Shown here: piece after piece, positions 8,458 through 18,072 of the stretch | Numbering within the stretch: the first letter of the stretch is position 1 | How the letters are laid out: each line of letters begins with the position of its first letter | Notes under the pieces: model-generated | The model's database searches: none | What the model was told of the DNA's origin: nothing | Seen by the model: only the letters and a program-made list of their open reading frames with translations | Program-made: the position numbers and the translations under genes | Assembly: GCF_038593855.1 (NCBI RefSeq) | Contig: NZ_CP151996.1 | Location: 3,410,001 to 3,474,000, forward strand | Reading direction: 5' to 3' | DNA from: Lysinibacillus sp. FSL M8-0337 | GTDB taxonomy: Bacteria > Bacillota > Bacilli > Bacillales_A > Planococcaceae | DNA length: 64,000 nucleotides

Positions 8458-9760
8458 CGTTGTTTTTTAGTACATCTTCAAAGGCATCTTGGAATTTGTG
8501 CACATCGCCTGCGCCCATAAATAAGAACACTGCGCCTTTATGCTTTGTTAAAACATCAATACCTTCTGTAGTAATTACAGCACTGCCTTCAATAAGAGAG
8601 GCTAAATCTTGAATTGACAGTGCACCTTGCGTTTCCCTTGCAGAACCAAAAATATCGCAAAGGTATGCGGCATCTGCCAAACTAAGGCTATCAGCAAAGT
8701 CCTGTAAAAATGCTTGCGTACGTGTGAATGTGTGTGGCTGGAATATAGCTACTAATTCACGTTCTGGATATTTTTGTCTAGCCGATTGAATCGTTGCACG
8801 TATTTCTGTTGGGTGATGTGCGTAATCATCAATTAACACATGATCCCCGATTTTCGATTCCGTAAAACGTCTTTTTACACCTTTATAGGTGTTTAAACGT
8901 TCTTGAATGATTTCTGATGAAATACCCTCGTATTGGCAAAGTGTAATAACAGCTAATGTATTCAACACTGCATGGTCGCCAAATAACGGAATAAAGAAAG
9001 TACTATAAAATTCATTGCGAACAAATACATCAAATGTTGTGCCTTCCGTTGTTTTTTCAACATTACGTGCTTCGAAGTCATTTTCAGCTCCGAATCCATA
9101 ATAAACAACAGGTACTTTCGCTTGAATACGTTGCAAATGCTCATCATCACCACATGCGATAATTGCTTTTTTCACTTGTAAGGCAAGTGATTGAAAGGCT
9201 GCATACACATCTTCAATGTTCGCGAAGTAATCTGGATGGTCAAAGTCAATATTCGTCATGACTGCATAATCAGGATTATAGGCTAAAAAGTGTCGACGAT
9301 ACTCACATGCTTCCATCACAAAGAAGTTTGCATTTTCATGTCCTGCACCTGTACCATCTCCGATTAAATACGATGTTGGTTTATATCCACCAACAACATG
9401 CGCCATTAAGCCCGTTGTAGAGGTTTTGCCATGTGCACCTGTAATGGCAATGGATGTGTAATTGCCAATATACTCACCAAGAAATTTGTGATAACGAATA
9501 ATTTCTACACCGATTTCACGTGCTCGGACTAATTCAGGATGGTCATCAGGAAAAGCATTCCCTGCAATTATTGTCATACCTTCTTTAATATTATCCGCAT
9601 TAAAAGTAAGAATTGGAATATTTCGTTCACGTAACGGTTGTTCCGTAAAGAAATACTTATCAATATCTGAGCCCTGTACTTGTTCACCAGCATCAAATAA
9701 GATTTGTGCAAGCGAACTCATGCCAGAACCTTTAATGCCTGTGAAATGAAAAACTGTCAT
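8447..9760 (-). CDS. murC: MurC, UDP-N-acetylmuramate--L-alanine ligase
   Basis: This cytosolic ligase adds the first peptide residue (L-Ala) to UDP-MurNAc in peptidoglycan synthesis. The 437-residue sequence has the N-terminal nucleotide-sugar loop [15 protein letters not shown], the Mur ligase P-loop GAHGKTST (108-115), the conserved EACEYRRHF segment, and the C-terminal domain with [10 protein letters not shown]. The length is typical. It lies between sftA and ytxG on the minus strand, the same order as in Bacillus. Confidence 0.97.
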   Translation of the reverse strand: MTVFHFTGIKGSGMSSLAQILFDAGEQVQGSDIDKYFFTEQPLRERNIPILTFNADNIKEGMTIIAGNAFPDDHPELVRAREIGVEIIRYHKFLGEYIGNYTSIAITGAHGKTSTTGLMAHVVGGYKPTSYLIGDGTGAGHENANFFVMEACEYRRHFLAYNPDYAVMTNIDFDHPDYFANIEDVYAAFQSLALQVKKAIIACGDDEHLQRIQAKVPVVYYGFGAENDFEARNVEKTTEGTTFDVFVRNEFYSTFFIPLFGDHAVLNTLAVITLCQYEGISSEIIQERLNTYKGVKRRFTESKIGDHVLIDDYAHHPTEIRATIQSARQKYPERELVAIFQPHTFTRTQAFLQDFADSLSLADAAYLCDIFGSARETQGALSIQDLASLIEGSAVITTEGIDVLTKHKGAVFLFMGAGDVHKFQDAFEDVLKNNETA

Positions 9761-9982
9761 TAATTAAACCCCCCGGGAAATACAATATCCCATCTATCAT
9801 CTATTAGGTGTATCGTATTTTGTACTAGGTATTAATACCTTTACACGTACAGAAAAATACGTACTATGTTAAAACATCTTGTCTATTATAGCACTATTTA
9901 TGCACAAGGATAAATGTGCAACTTTTCTAAAAAAACTAATTTTGACGAAAGTCAGATAATCTTGACGAAAACACCGCAATTC

Positions 9983-12900
9983 TTATTCAAACATAGCAAT
10001 TAAATCTTGCTCAGTAATATAACTTTCTCGCGGTTTACTACCTCGTGCTTCTGACACAAAACCATGTGATTCCAACATATCAATTAAACGTGCAGCACGA
10101 TTATAACCGATATGATATTTACGTTGAATAAGAGAAGTAGAGGCCCCACCGGCTTCATAAACAAAGCGACAGACATCCTCAAACAAATCATCTTGCTCTG
10201 CAGTAACTTCTGATTTCTTTAAAAGTTCCTCTTGATCGAATATATAATCAGGTTCACCTTGCTCACGAACATGATCGATAATCGCTTCTATTTCATCATC
10301 TGTTACAAACGTCCCTTGCAAACGTACAGGAGCCGACATGCCATTACCTAGATATAACATATCGCCTCGTCCCAGTAAGCGCTCTGCCCCTTGCCCATCT
10401 AATATTGTACGTGAATCGATTTGTGAAGAAACCGCAAAGGCAATACGGGTTGGGATATTGGATTTAATTAGACCTGTAATAACATCGACAGAAGGTCTTT
10501 GCGTGGCAACAATTAAATGAATACCACAAGCACGTGCCTTCTGGGCAATACGACAAATCGCTTCCTCAACATCTGCTGGCGACATCATCATTAAGTCTGC
10601 TAACTCATCAATAACAATTAAAATATACGGTAATTTTAAACTATGCTCATTGTTTTTATCTGCTAAAGCGTTATAACGTGTAATATCACGCGCACCCGCA
10701 TGTGCAAATAGCTGATAACGACGCTCCATCTCCTCTACTGCCCATTTTAACGCTGCTGTTGCAGCCTTTACATCCGTAATAACCGGACTGACTAAATGGG
10801 GAATATGATTGAATGGCGCAAGCTCTACCATTTTTGGGTCAATCAGCATAAGTTTTAATTCATGCGGTGCAGCTTTATATAATAAACTAACCAAAATGGA
10901 ATTGATACAAACAGACTTTCCTGAACCAGTCGCCCCAGCAATTAAGCCATGTGGCATTTTACGTAAATCAATTGTGACTGGCTTCCCTGTTAAATCGAGA
11001 CCTAGTGCCGCTTCAAGTGGTGAATCAGAATCCAGGAATGAGGCACTATTTGTCACTTCCGATAAACGAACAGCACGAGATACACGGTTAGGAATTTCTA
11101 TTCCGATTGAACTCTTTCCAGGAATCGGTGCCTGTATTCGAATGTCTTTTGCAGCTAAAGCCAGTTTTAAGTCATCTGCTAAATTACGAATTTTACTTAC
11201 CTTTGTACCATGACTAACTGTAATTTCAAATTGAGTAACGGCAGGACCTTGCATAATCGATTCTATTTGTGCTGACACTTGGAAATAAGATAGTGCTTCA
11301 ACTAGTGTATCCCCTTGTTGCTCCATCCACTCTGTATCCTGTGTTTTCTCCTCAGGTGGCTCCAAAAATTCATCTGTGGGCTTTTGGTACACATGAATAG
11401 GCTTTTGAGGTTTTATTTCTTTTTCAGGCTCTATATTTAAAATTTCCAATGTATCATTAAGTTTCTCTTCAATGATGTTTTGATTATCATTTGATTTTTG
11501 GATAGTTTTTTCATGTAATAAATCCGTTCCAACCAAAAGCGTTGCAGAAATTTCTTCATTTGCATCCACTGTAATTGCCGTTTGTTCTGCTTGGTGTAAA
11601 TCATTTGCAACAAACGATGGTGTAAGATTTTCTTCAAGAGTATCCACTTCAATTACTGTCTGCTCTGCTTGCTGTATTTCATTTGTGATAATCGGTGATA
11701 CAAGATTTCCTTCTAAGTTATCTGCTTCACTTGCTGACTGTTCTGCTTGACGTATTTCATTTGTGACAATCGGTGATACTGGTTTTACTTCAAGTGTATC
11801 CGCTTCACTTGACTGTTTTTCAGTTGGCATCCGCGTCATTGTTGCAACAGGAGACATTGTAATAACAGGATTATTATTTGATTGTGTCATTTTGGCAAAT
11901 GGTTCTTGGGATGATGTCTCGATTGAAGATGTAGTAACATGTTCTGACAATGCTCCATCGTCGATTTTGTCATCATCGGAAGTAACCGCTATCTCGTTTT
12001 GAATTTTTTCTGTAGTCGCCGGCACTTTCGATTTTAATTGTTGTGAAATTCGCCATTTTTCTTTATCTGTTTTTAACATTAAGACATTAAATGGAATGCG
12101 ACTTTTTTCTTGCTTTACATATGACTCCTCAACTACCTGCTGTTCATTTTCTTCATTTGACGGCTGAACAACCGTCACTTCCCCAATATGAATTGTGGAA
12201 TTCTCTATTTGTAATTGTTCCACAACGACTTCTTTTACATGAATTTCGGATTGATCTGCTGATAGCTGTTCAACTGCTAGTTCTTGTTGCACAGCATCTT
12301 TAATTTGAGCTTCAAAATTTACAGCAAAAGATGTAGTTTGTGGTATAGGTAGCTCTTTTTCTGCTTTATCTGTCAGTTCGCTTTGCTCTGTAATTGCAAC
12401 TTCTTCAAATGTAATCGGCTGCTTTGGTATAGCGTCCGTATTTGCTTCAAAAGCTACTTTGCTTGACTCTGTCACTTCAACTTCTTCAAAAATAATTGGT
12501 TGCTTCGAAGTAGCTTTGCCATTTGCATCAATGATTGCTTGACTATGCTCTGTCACTTCAACATCCTCAAATCCACTTGAATGCTTTGGAACTTCCTTTA
12601 GGCTTGATATTTCAAGCTGTTCATGTAAATCATTTGGCGTAATGGTAGGCTCTTTTTCTTCTAGTATATTTTCAATAGGCTTATTTGTTGTCGCTTCTTT
12701 TGCAATCATAGCAATGGAGGGCTTTTCCGCTTCATGTTCTTCCTTGCGTTTATTTAATAATTGCTCGATTGGACTTGGTTTTGCAAAACCATAAACTGGT
12801 GAAGGGACATCCGTTGGCACAAAACGTTTTCGATTTTGTGGCGTGCTTTCGACAGTATTTTCCTGTTTCGCTTGCGGTTCTTTTAAAACAGGTGCTGCTT

Positions 12901-13330
12901 CAATTTGTGCATCACGAAAAACCATACTCGCTTTTGTCGGATATTCTTGCTTAGGTTGAACGCGTGAAATTGTCGTTCTGCCAGTTCGTTTCGAACGATT
13001 TTCTAAAAGATCGCGAATTCCAGAAACTTCTATGTCATATACACGGGAATCCACGACTTGATGATTTAAATGTTTTGGTAAGGATAAATCTTCAATTTGG
13101 CCATATACATCGTCCATTTGATTAAACATTTCTTTTGATTGTGAAGAAGGTTGCGCTATCTCTGGTTCATCATCAATTAAAGGGAAACGAAAAGCCTTTT
13201 GAGTAGGTGCTTGCGTCTCCTTTATCGGCTGTTGGTGCTCTGGTTGCTCCTCATACTCTTCATAATATTCTTCATATTCATAGTCATCTCTATTTAAAAT
13301 TTTATCTAATTTTCTTTTAAACCAATTCAC
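9983..13330 (-). CDS. sftA: SftA-type DNA translocase (FtsK/SpoIIIE family)
   Basis: The 1115-residue protein starts at GTG. It has no N-terminal membrane helices, which points to the soluble SftA type, which helps clear DNA from the closing septum, rather than SpoIIIE. About residues 1-690 are a long acidic, low-complexity linker. The motor follows with Walker A GATGSGKS (about 797-804) and Walker B LIVIDELADLMM (about 910), and a C-terminal winged-helix gamma domain (last ~65 residues, GYNRAARLIDMLE). It is longer than B. subtilis SftA (about 950). The extra length is partly made of tandem 26- and 27-residue repeats. The ribosome site is weak (GAGTG). Confidence 0.93.
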   Translation of the reverse strand: MNWFKRKLDKILNRDDYEYEEYYEEYEEQPEHQQPIKETQAPTQKAFRFPLIDDEPEIAQPSSQSKEMFNQMDDVYGQIEDLSLPKHLNHQVVDSRVYDIEVSGIRDLLENRSKRTGRTTISRVQPKQEYPTKASMVFRDAQIEAAPVLKEPQAKQENTVESTPQNRKRFVPTDVPSPVYGFAKPSPIEQLLNKRKEEHEAEKPSIAMIAKEATTNKPIENILEEKEPTITPNDLHEQLEISSLKEVPKHSSGFEDVEVTEHSQAIIDANGKATSKQPIIFEEVEVTESSKVAFEANTDAIPKQPITFEEVAITEQSELTDKAEKELPIPQTTSFAVNFEAQIKDAVQQELAVEQLSADQSEIHVKEVVVEQLQIENSTIHIGEVTVVQPSNEENEQQVVEESYVKQEKSRIPFNVLMLKTDKEKWRISQQLKSKVPATTEKIQNEIAVTSDDDKIDDGALSEHVTTSSIETSSQEPFAKMTQSNNNPVITMSPVATMTRMPTEKQSSEADTLEVKPVSPIVTNEIRQAEQSASEADNLEGNLVSPIITNEIQQAEQTVIEVDTLEENLTPSFVANDLHQAEQTAITVDANEEISATLLVGTDLLHEKTIQKSNDNQNIIEEKLNDTLEILNIEPEKEIKPQKPIHVYQKPTDEFLEPPEEKTQDTEWMEQQGDTLVEALSYFQVSAQIESIMQGPAVTQFEITVSHGTKVSKIRNLADDLKLALAAKDIRIQAPIPGKSSIGIEIPNRVSRAVRLSEVTNSASFLDSDSPLEAALGLDLTGKPVTIDLRKMPHGLIAGATGSGKSVCINSILVSLLYKAAPHELKLMLIDPKMVELAPFNHIPHLVSPVITDVKAATAALKWAVEEMERRYQLFAHAGARDITRYNALADKNNEHSLKLPYILIVIDELADLMMMSPADVEEAICRIAQKARACGIHLIVATQRPSVDVITGLIKSNIPTRIAFAVSSQIDSRTILDGQGAERLLGRGDMLYLGNGMSAPVRLQGTFVTDDEIEAIIDHVREQGEPDYIFDQEELLKKSEVTAEQDDLFEDVCRFVYEAGGASTSLIQRKYHIGYNRAARLIDMLESHGFVSEARGSKPRESYITEQDLIAMFE
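11540..11800 (-). repeat. Tandem 26-codon repeat inside sftA
   Basis: Three consecutive 26-residue units begin VSPIVTNEIRQAEQ, VSPIITNEIQQAEQ and TPSFVANDLHQAEQ. A separate set of 27-residue units (FEDVEVTEHSQ, FEEVEVTESSK, FEEVAITEQSE) lies around 12370-12580. Both are in the disordered linker. Confidence 0.8.
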
Positions 13331-13476
13331 GTTGTTTCACTCATTTCTCTTACACTTCTTTTATAACATTGTCTAAGACTATTAAAATCAAGTACTAAAA
13401 CTATATTCAATGTCCACATCAAAAAGCATACCATAAAAATGATATAGAAACTCGTATTTATAGGCTCAATCTAGAC

Positions 13477-13521
13477 AAAAAATCGTTATACCACCAGCTA
13501 TTGGTAGCATAACGATTTTTG
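13477..13521 (-). terminator. Terminator after ytpR
   Basis: AAAAATCGTTAT and ATAACGATTTTT form the stem, with an inner pairing of ACCA and TGGT, and a T-run on the minus strand. It ends the ytpQ-ytpR transcript before sftA. Confidence 0.85.
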
Positions 13522-13537
13522 CTTAAAATTTATTCGT

Positions 13538-14152
13538 TTAACGGCTTGGTGTTTCAAATGCACTACCTACTACAGCATCCTCAGATAAAACTAAAATACC
13601 TTTTTCAGATGGTGCATTAGGAATGGCTAATTCACGCGCTGAGCATAACATACCAAAAGAGTCAACACCACGTAAATTACCTTCTTTAATCAGCATACCT
13701 GATGGCATAACAGCTCCAATTTTAGCAACGACTACTTTTTGACCAGCATCAACGTTCGGTGCACCACATACAATTTGTAGCGTTTCTTCTCCTACATTGA
13801 CAGTACAAATACTTAATTTATCAGCATTTGGATGCTTTTCTTTTGTCTCTACATAGCCCACAACAAATTTAGGTGAAAAATCTACATCCAGGCTAATTGT
13901 AGCTCCATTGTTCTTAATAGCAGCTTCCAACTGTGCAACAAATTCTGGTGTAATCTCTACATTTCCCTGCGCTTCAACTTGAATATACTTGCTTGCATTA
14001 AATAAGTTAAATGCTTTTATTTCCCCTGTTTGTGCTTCTATTAAAATGGCAATATCTCCAGCACGTTCTACCTCTGTTTTCACAATTGCCTCTGTTGCTA
14101 ATTGTACTAATAGGACATCTCCCACATGTTCTTTGTTGTAAAATACATTCAT
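13538..14152 (-). CDS. ytpR: YtpR, tRNA-binding-domain (EMAP/Phe-RS beta N-terminal-like) protein
   Basis: The 204-residue protein has an N-terminal DUF4479-like domain (about 1-85) and a C-terminal tRNA_bind OB-fold (about 95-200: [50 protein letters not shown]). The OB fold resembles the N-terminal module of phenylalanyl-tRNA synthetase beta. The cellular role is not established. Its start overlaps the ytpQ stop by 4 bases (ATGA), so the pair is translationally coupled. The gene order ytpQ-ytpR-sftA matches Bacillus. Confidence 0.92.
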   Translation of the reverse strand: MNVFYNKEHVGDVLLVQLATEAIVKTEVERAGDIAILIEAQTGEIKAFNLFNASKYIQVEAQGNVEITPEFVAQLEAAIKNNGATISLDVDFSPKFVVGYVETKEKHPNADKLSICTVNVGEETLQIVCGAPNVDAGQKVVVAKIGAVMPSGMLIKEGNLRGVDSFGMLCSARELAIPNAPSEKGILVLSEDAVVGSAFETPSR

Positions 14153-14982
14153 TGTTTTTCTTGCTCCTTCTTTACTCTGTTTTTTGCTAGTATAAAGATC
14201 GGTTCTAGCTCTCCATCTTCATAAATAAATGATAATGACGTAATCGGTACTGTTCCTACCGTAAAGAAATGCATCGTCATCTGTGCTAATACATCATACC
14301 CTGTTTCATTGCGAATATCACCTAGTATTAATACATCTTGATGAGGTACAGATACAGTCATATCTCCTTCAATTTTTGAGCGCATATCTTTTAAAAAGCT
14401 TTCATTTAAAATACGACTGGCATCATAGCCATCATTGGCATTAACAAAATAAAAGACATTGCCAGCTACTTCGTCTTTCTTATAATTGGTTGGCAATTGT
14501 TTAACAGAAAAACGCGCCATTTCTCGGATTTGCTCTACAGTTAATTTTAACGTTTCTAACATGGATTCATCAATAAAGCGATACGTTTTTCCTAAATCGA
14601 GCGCATAGAAAATACGTGTTTCGGCAGTATGCTCCGTTGTGATAAAAGCATGCCCTTCTTTCGAAGCTTTCGGATAAGATGTGGCGCGAATAACTGGATA
14701 GATGTGCCCAGATTGTTCAAAGCCTTGCTCCTGCTCCTGTTCCATTGCTAAAAAAGTTTGCTCAATCGTATAGACCACTTCTGCAATCGCTGCTTCTTGC
14801 TTTTCATTATATTTTGCTAAAATCCCTGGTAAAGAGAGCTCCATCCCTTTGTCTAGTTTTTTATGATTTAAGCGTAATTTATCTTGCTTTTTATCAAATT
14901 GAAAATCAAACTTTTGCTCATTTAACTGTTTTTTTAATAGGGACACAAGTTGCTCTGATTTTATTTGTTTCAATTCGCTCAC
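14149..14982 (-). CDS. ytpQ: YtpQ, DUF1444 family protein
   Basis: This 277-residue conserved Bacillales protein of unknown function (DUF1444) contains [14 protein letters not shown], the family's characteristic stretch, and no signal or membrane segment. The assigned start is GTG at 14982, but the AAAGGA site lies only one base before it. The in-frame TTG at 14973, about 10 bases from that site, is a better placed initiator and would shorten the protein by three residues. It overlaps ytpR by 4 bases. Confidence 0.88.
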   Translation of the reverse strand: MSELKQIKSEQLVSLLKKQLNEQKFDFQFDKKQDKLRLNHKKLDKGMELSLPGILAKYNEKQEAAIAEVVYTIEQTFLAMEQEQEQGFEQSGHIYPVIRATSYPKASKEGHAFITTEHTAETRIFYALDLGKTYRFIDESMLETLKLTVEQIREMARFSVKQLPTNYKKDEVAGNVFYFVNANDGYDASRILNESFLKDMRSKIEGDMTVSVPHQDVLILGDIRNETGYDVLAQMTMHFFTVGTVPITSLSFIYEDGELEPIFILAKNRVKKEQEKQ

Positions 14983-15000
14983 GTCCTTTCTTCATAATGA

Positions 15001-15030
15001 AACGGCTCACATGGATTTGTGAACCGCTCT
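15001..15030 (-). terminator. Weak hairpin after the lipoprotein gene
   Basis: CGGCTCACA and TGTGAACCG form a 9-bp stem with a poor U-tract (GUUUCAUU) on the minus strand, between the lipoprotein gene and ytpQ. Confidence 0.5.
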
Positions 15031-15044
15031 TCAAAACGATGCAA

Positions 15045-15563
15045 TTATTTAATCTTAACCGAATGAACGATTTTCGTCATCTCATGAAGATTATTTTCAA
15101 TATTATTTGCTGTTGAAATAGTCGTCATTTTTACACCACCACTGCTAACAATTAACTCAAATTCATCTTTATTATCTGTTTTAGACACCGCAGAGAAGCC
15201 GAAAATACCATCCTTGTCATATGTAGTTTCATTAATGACTTTCTTTGAACGATCTTCTTTTAGCAGATTATAATAAAGCTTACTATCATCTTGTTCACGA
15301 TCATTGATAAAAAGAATAAAGGAATTCGTTCCTTTTGATATTAAAATATTATAGTCATCTGAACTATCCTCAATTTTGAACTTTGACGGTAAAAAAAGTT
15401 GAATTTGACCAATTTTGTCGGTATACGCTTCCGGCTCTTCAGCAAATACCTTTTCCGTCATTTGAAGTCCACTAGCAATTTGTTCATCAACCGATTGATT
15501 ACAACCCGAAAGCCCCAATAGTAATAGCAGTAAACCTAATGCTTGAAGCCTTGCATAAGACAT
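15045..15563 (-). CDS. Predicted lipoprotein of unknown function
   Basis: The 172-residue protein has a short lipoprotein signal (hydrophobic run LLLLLLGLSGC, lipobox LSGC with Cys21). The mature part is polar with alternating beta-like segments (IQLFLPSKFKIEDSS, NSFILFINDREQDDS) and resembles small secreted proteins with a DUF4367/PsbP-like fold, but no family is recognised with confidence. It sits between ytpQ and the DUF84 gene, where B. subtilis has the thioredoxin-like ytpP. The product should be anchored outside the cytoplasmic membrane. Confidence 0.75.
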   Translation of the reverse strand: MSYARLQALGLLLLLLGLSGCNQSVDEQIASGLQMTEKVFAEEPEAYTDKIGQIQLFLPSKFKIEDSSDDYNILISKGTNSFILFINDREQDDSKLYYNLLKEDRSKKVINETTYDKDGIFGFSAVSKTDNKDEFELIVSSGGVKMTTISTANNIENNLHEMTKIVHSVKIK

Positions 15564-15660
15564 TTCAATCTTCCTTTCATTGCTAACTTTTTTCTATTTT
15601 AAAAAAATTCTAGATAAGTTGCAACTTCACTGCTCCGTTCTCACTAGTTATAGAACACTA

Positions 15661-16179
15661 TCATTGTGCTAATGTGAACAAATATTGTCCAACAAGCAGC
15701 GCGACAATATGCTCAAACATCGTCTGTCTACTCACTATCCCTTGCGTAAGAATACCTACAGCTCCTGTGCCTTGACGAATATCTAAACGTTGCGTATATT
15801 GTTCCATTACAGGACCAAGCTCCCTGCCATCCCTTATTTCCTGGGCAATTTCTTCTGGCAAAATAATTTGTGCCCCTGCTGCCGTAAACGTTGTGCCATC
15901 AGCTAATGTTAGTGCTCCCCAATTGCAAACATACATCATACCATCTATTTCCGTGACACCACCTTCAAGTCCAAAGGATAGTGCTGCATCGGTCGCAAGG
16001 GCTGTATTTTTCGCCCGATTGATGGCCCCTAATCTTGTTTCTTCCGTAGTTAAAGGTTGGTCTGATACTTGTGAGGCGGCTTTAACATATGTAAAATTTA
16101 CTTTTTCAAAATATTGATTAACAATCGCTTGCACTGCCTGGATTTTCGCTTTGTTCGTCGTCCCAATCGCTATTTCCAT
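15661..16179 (-). CDS. DUF84 family inosine/xanthosine triphosphatase-like protein
   Basis: The 172-residue protein belongs to the YjjX/DUF84 family, whose members hydrolyse non-canonical purine nucleoside triphosphates such as ITP and XTP. It shows the family start IAIGTTNKAKIQAVQAI, the SDQPLTTEET segment, GAINRAKNTA and FGLEGGV. The longest frame begins at 16224, but the ATG at 16179 (MEIAIG) is preceded by GAAAGAGGGATAAG and matches the family start. The 45 bases upstream overlap the ytoP terminator, which supports the later start. Cytosolic. Confidence 0.88.
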   Translation of the reverse strand: MEIAIGTTNKAKIQAVQAIVNQYFEKVNFTYVKAASQVSDQPLTTEETRLGAINRAKNTALATDAALSFGLEGGVTEIDGMMYVCNWGALTLADGTTFTAAGAQIILPEEIAQEIRDGRELGPVMEQYTQRLDIRQGTGAVGILTQGIVSRQTMFEHIVALLVGQYLFTLAQ

Positions 16180-16203
16180 TCTTATCCCTCTTTCTTTACA
16201 TAG

Positions 16204-16231
16204 AAAAAGATGCCCTAAAGGCATCTTTTTC
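16204..16231 (-). terminator. Terminator after ytoP
   Basis: AAAAAGATGCC and GGCATCTTTTT form an 11-bp perfect stem with a 4-base loop 7 bp past the peptidase stop codon. Confidence 0.85.
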
Positions 16232-16237
16232 TGTTAC

Positions 16238-17314
16238 TTATACATTAGCGCGAATCGTCTCTAATGTCGAACGATCTGCTGTTTTCACTAATTCTACGAT
16301 TAATGCTTTAGCTGCTGCATAGTCATCAATATGAATGATTGATGCTGACGTATGGATATAACGCGAGCACACACCAATCACAGCACTTGGTACACCGTCA
16401 TTTGATGTATGTACACGACCAGCATCGGTGCCGCCTTGCGATACAAAATACTGATATGGGATATGATTAGATTCTGCCGTATCTAAAATAAATTCACGCA
16501 TACCACGGTGTGTGACCATCGTACGGTCAAGTATTCGTAATAATGTTCCTTTTCCAAGCTGACCAAATTGGTTTTTATCTCCGGACATGTCGTTCGCAGG
16601 TGATGCATCTAGTGCGAAAAATAAATCAGGTTGTATCATATTCGCTGATACTTGTGCGCCGCGCAATCCAACCTCTTCCATAACATTGGCACCTGAATAT
16701 AAATGTGAAGCTAATTTTTCATCTTTTACTTCTTTCATTAATTCAATCGCCAGTCCACAGCCATAGCGATTATCCCACGCTTTTGCCATAATTTTTTTCG
16801 GATTGGCCATTGGCGTGAATGGACATACTGGGATGATCGACTGTCCTGGGCGAACGCCAAGAGCAATCGCATCTTCTTTATTGTCCGCGCCGACATCAAT
16901 CAGCATATTTTTGATTTCCATTGGTTTTGCACGTTCTGCATCTGTAAGTAAATGCGGTGGAATTGATGAAATTACACCTGGAATCGCACCGTTTTTAGTA
17001 TATACTTCTACACGTTGTGCAAGCATCACTTGGTTCCACCAGCCTCCAAGTGTTTGAAAACGAATTAATCCATTATCAGTAATAGATGTAACCATAAATG
17101 CTACTTCGTCCATATGACCTGCTACAAGTATTTTAGGGGCATCTGCTACTTCACTATGCTTGACACCAAAAATACCACCTAAATGATCTTGGATAACCTC
17201 ATCTGAGTACTTCTGTAGCTCTGAACGCATAAATGCACGTACTGCATGTTCATTGCCTGGTGCACCCGGTAATTCCGTTAAAGTTTTAAATAATTGTAAT
17301 GTTTCCTCATTCAT
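16238..17314 (-). CDS. ytoP: M42 family glutamyl aminopeptidase-like metallopeptidase
   Basis: The 358-residue protein is an M42 (TET-type) aminopeptidase, a cytosolic dinuclear-metal enzyme that trims N-terminal residues from peptides. Metal-site signatures are visible: [29 protein letters not shown] and [10 protein letters not shown], with a late H in SRYIHTSAS. The length and order match B. subtilis YtoP. It is a single gene with its own terminator, upstream of the DUF84 gene on the minus strand and divergent from the small membrane protein at 17481. Confidence 0.93.
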   Translation of the reverse strand: MNEETLQLFKTLTELPGAPGNEHAVRAFMRSELQKYSDEVIQDHLGGIFGVKHSEVADAPKILVAGHMDEVAFMVTSITDNGLIRFQTLGGWWNQVMLAQRVEVYTKNGAIPGVISSIPPHLLTDAERAKPMEIKNMLIDVGADNKEDAIALGVRPGQSIIPVCPFTPMANPKKIMAKAWDNRYGCGLAIELMKEVKDEKLASHLYSGANVMEEVGLRGAQVSANMIQPDLFFALDASPANDMSGDKNQFGQLGKGTLLRILDRTMVTHRGMREFILDTAESNHIPYQYFVSQGGTDAGRVHTSNDGVPSAVIGVCSRYIHTSASIIHIDDYAAAKALIVELVKTADRSTLETIRANV

Positions 17315-17480
17315 GATGACTCTCTCCCCACGAAGTAGAATTTTCTTCCTTGCTTATTGTATCATAATTATTTCAGAAGTCGAAATATTGATATATTTCA
17401 TAAAAGTCCTTTGCAATGAACGTGCATTCACTCTTTGTGCTATGCTAAAATAGAGCTATAGGAAAAGGAGGAAAAAACCC

Positions 17481-17795
17481 ATGAAATTACGTGATTTTTT
17501 AATTGGTGTTGCAACAGGCCTCGCCGCGGCAGTCATTATTAAAGAAGCCAGTGAAAAAGTTTCTCCGTATGTGCCAGCAGGACAAGTACTTGAAAACATA
17601 AAAAAGGAATTTAAAAAAGATGCGCCAATAGACGGTTCTTGGATCTTTATGAAAACAGATAATTTCACAAATGGTTTTATGACAATTCCCGTTTATCGTG
17701 GTGGTATTTCACGCATGCACGAGGGTGAAATGCAAACATTCGAGTTCGCTGCCGACGCACGCTCTGGCGTTGTCGTAGAATTAATCGAAGTCTAA
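17481..17795 (+). CDS. Small membrane-anchored protein, PepSY-like / YtzB-like
   Basis: The 104-residue protein has an N-terminal hydrophobic segment (FLIGVATGLAAAVIIKEA) resembling the YtxH-type glycine/alanine anchor, then a short beta-rich domain ending ARSGVVVELIEV. Position and size fit the small YtzB-like proteins near ytoP in Bacillus, an assignment made from context rather than a strong motif. An excellent ribosome site (AAGGAGG, 9 bases) precedes the ATG. It is monocistronic and followed by a terminator. Confidence 0.8.
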   Translation: MKLRDFLIGVATGLAAAVIIKEASEKVSPYVPAGQVLENIKKEFKKDAPIDGSWIFMKTDNFTNGFMTIPVYRGGISRMHEGEMQTFEFAADARSGVVVELIEV

Positions 17796-17810
17796 ACATA
17801 ATCCGTTACT

Positions 17811-17852
17811 ATAGCATGTGGACATTGTGATACGTCCATATGCTATTTTCTT
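17811..17852 (+). terminator. Terminator after the small membrane protein gene
   Basis: ATAGCATGTGGAC and GTCCATATGCTAT pair with one G-U and are followed by TTTTCTTT. Confidence 0.85.
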
Positions 17853-17910
17853 TATAACTACATATATGTAGGGAAAGAATGAACGATGTTGCTCAAGTTA
17901 TTTTTCATTG

Positions 17911-18021
17911 TTTCGCGGGTAAATGACTTCACTCCGCGGGTATTCCTCTCTCTTTCGCGGGTAAATCACTTCGCTCCGCGGGTATTTCTCTCTCTTTCGC
18001 GGGTAAATCACTTCACTCCGA
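17911..18021. repeat. Tandem repeat with 42-bp period built from two alternating 21-bp halves
   Basis: CGCGGGTA recurs at 17914, 17935, 17956, 17977 and 17998, exactly every 21 bp. It is followed alternately by AATGACTTCACTC-type and TTCCTCTCTCTTT-type sequence, giving a 42-bp unit in about 2.6 copies. It lies between the convergent terminators of the small membrane protein and the ATP-grasp gene. No ORF uses it. Confidence 0.9.
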
Positions 18022-18032
18022 GAGAAATCAAA

Positions 18033-18065
18033 TAAAAGGAGGTATAAGTGTTATACCTCCTTTTA
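18033..18065 (-). terminator. Terminator after the ATP-grasp gene
   Basis: AAAAGGAGGTATAA and TTATACCTCCTTTT form a 14-bp perfect stem with a 3-base loop. Confidence 0.9.
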
Positions 18066-18072
18066 AGTAATC

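Noticed and set aside
10809-11213. Plus-strand open frame of 134 codons
   Set aside because: It is antisense to the motor domain of sftA, has no ribosome site and a composition typical of a shadow frame.
7149-15656. Shared TATAGAACACTA near 7149 and 15645
   Set aside because: A 12-base match without conserved flanks can arise by chance at this AT content.
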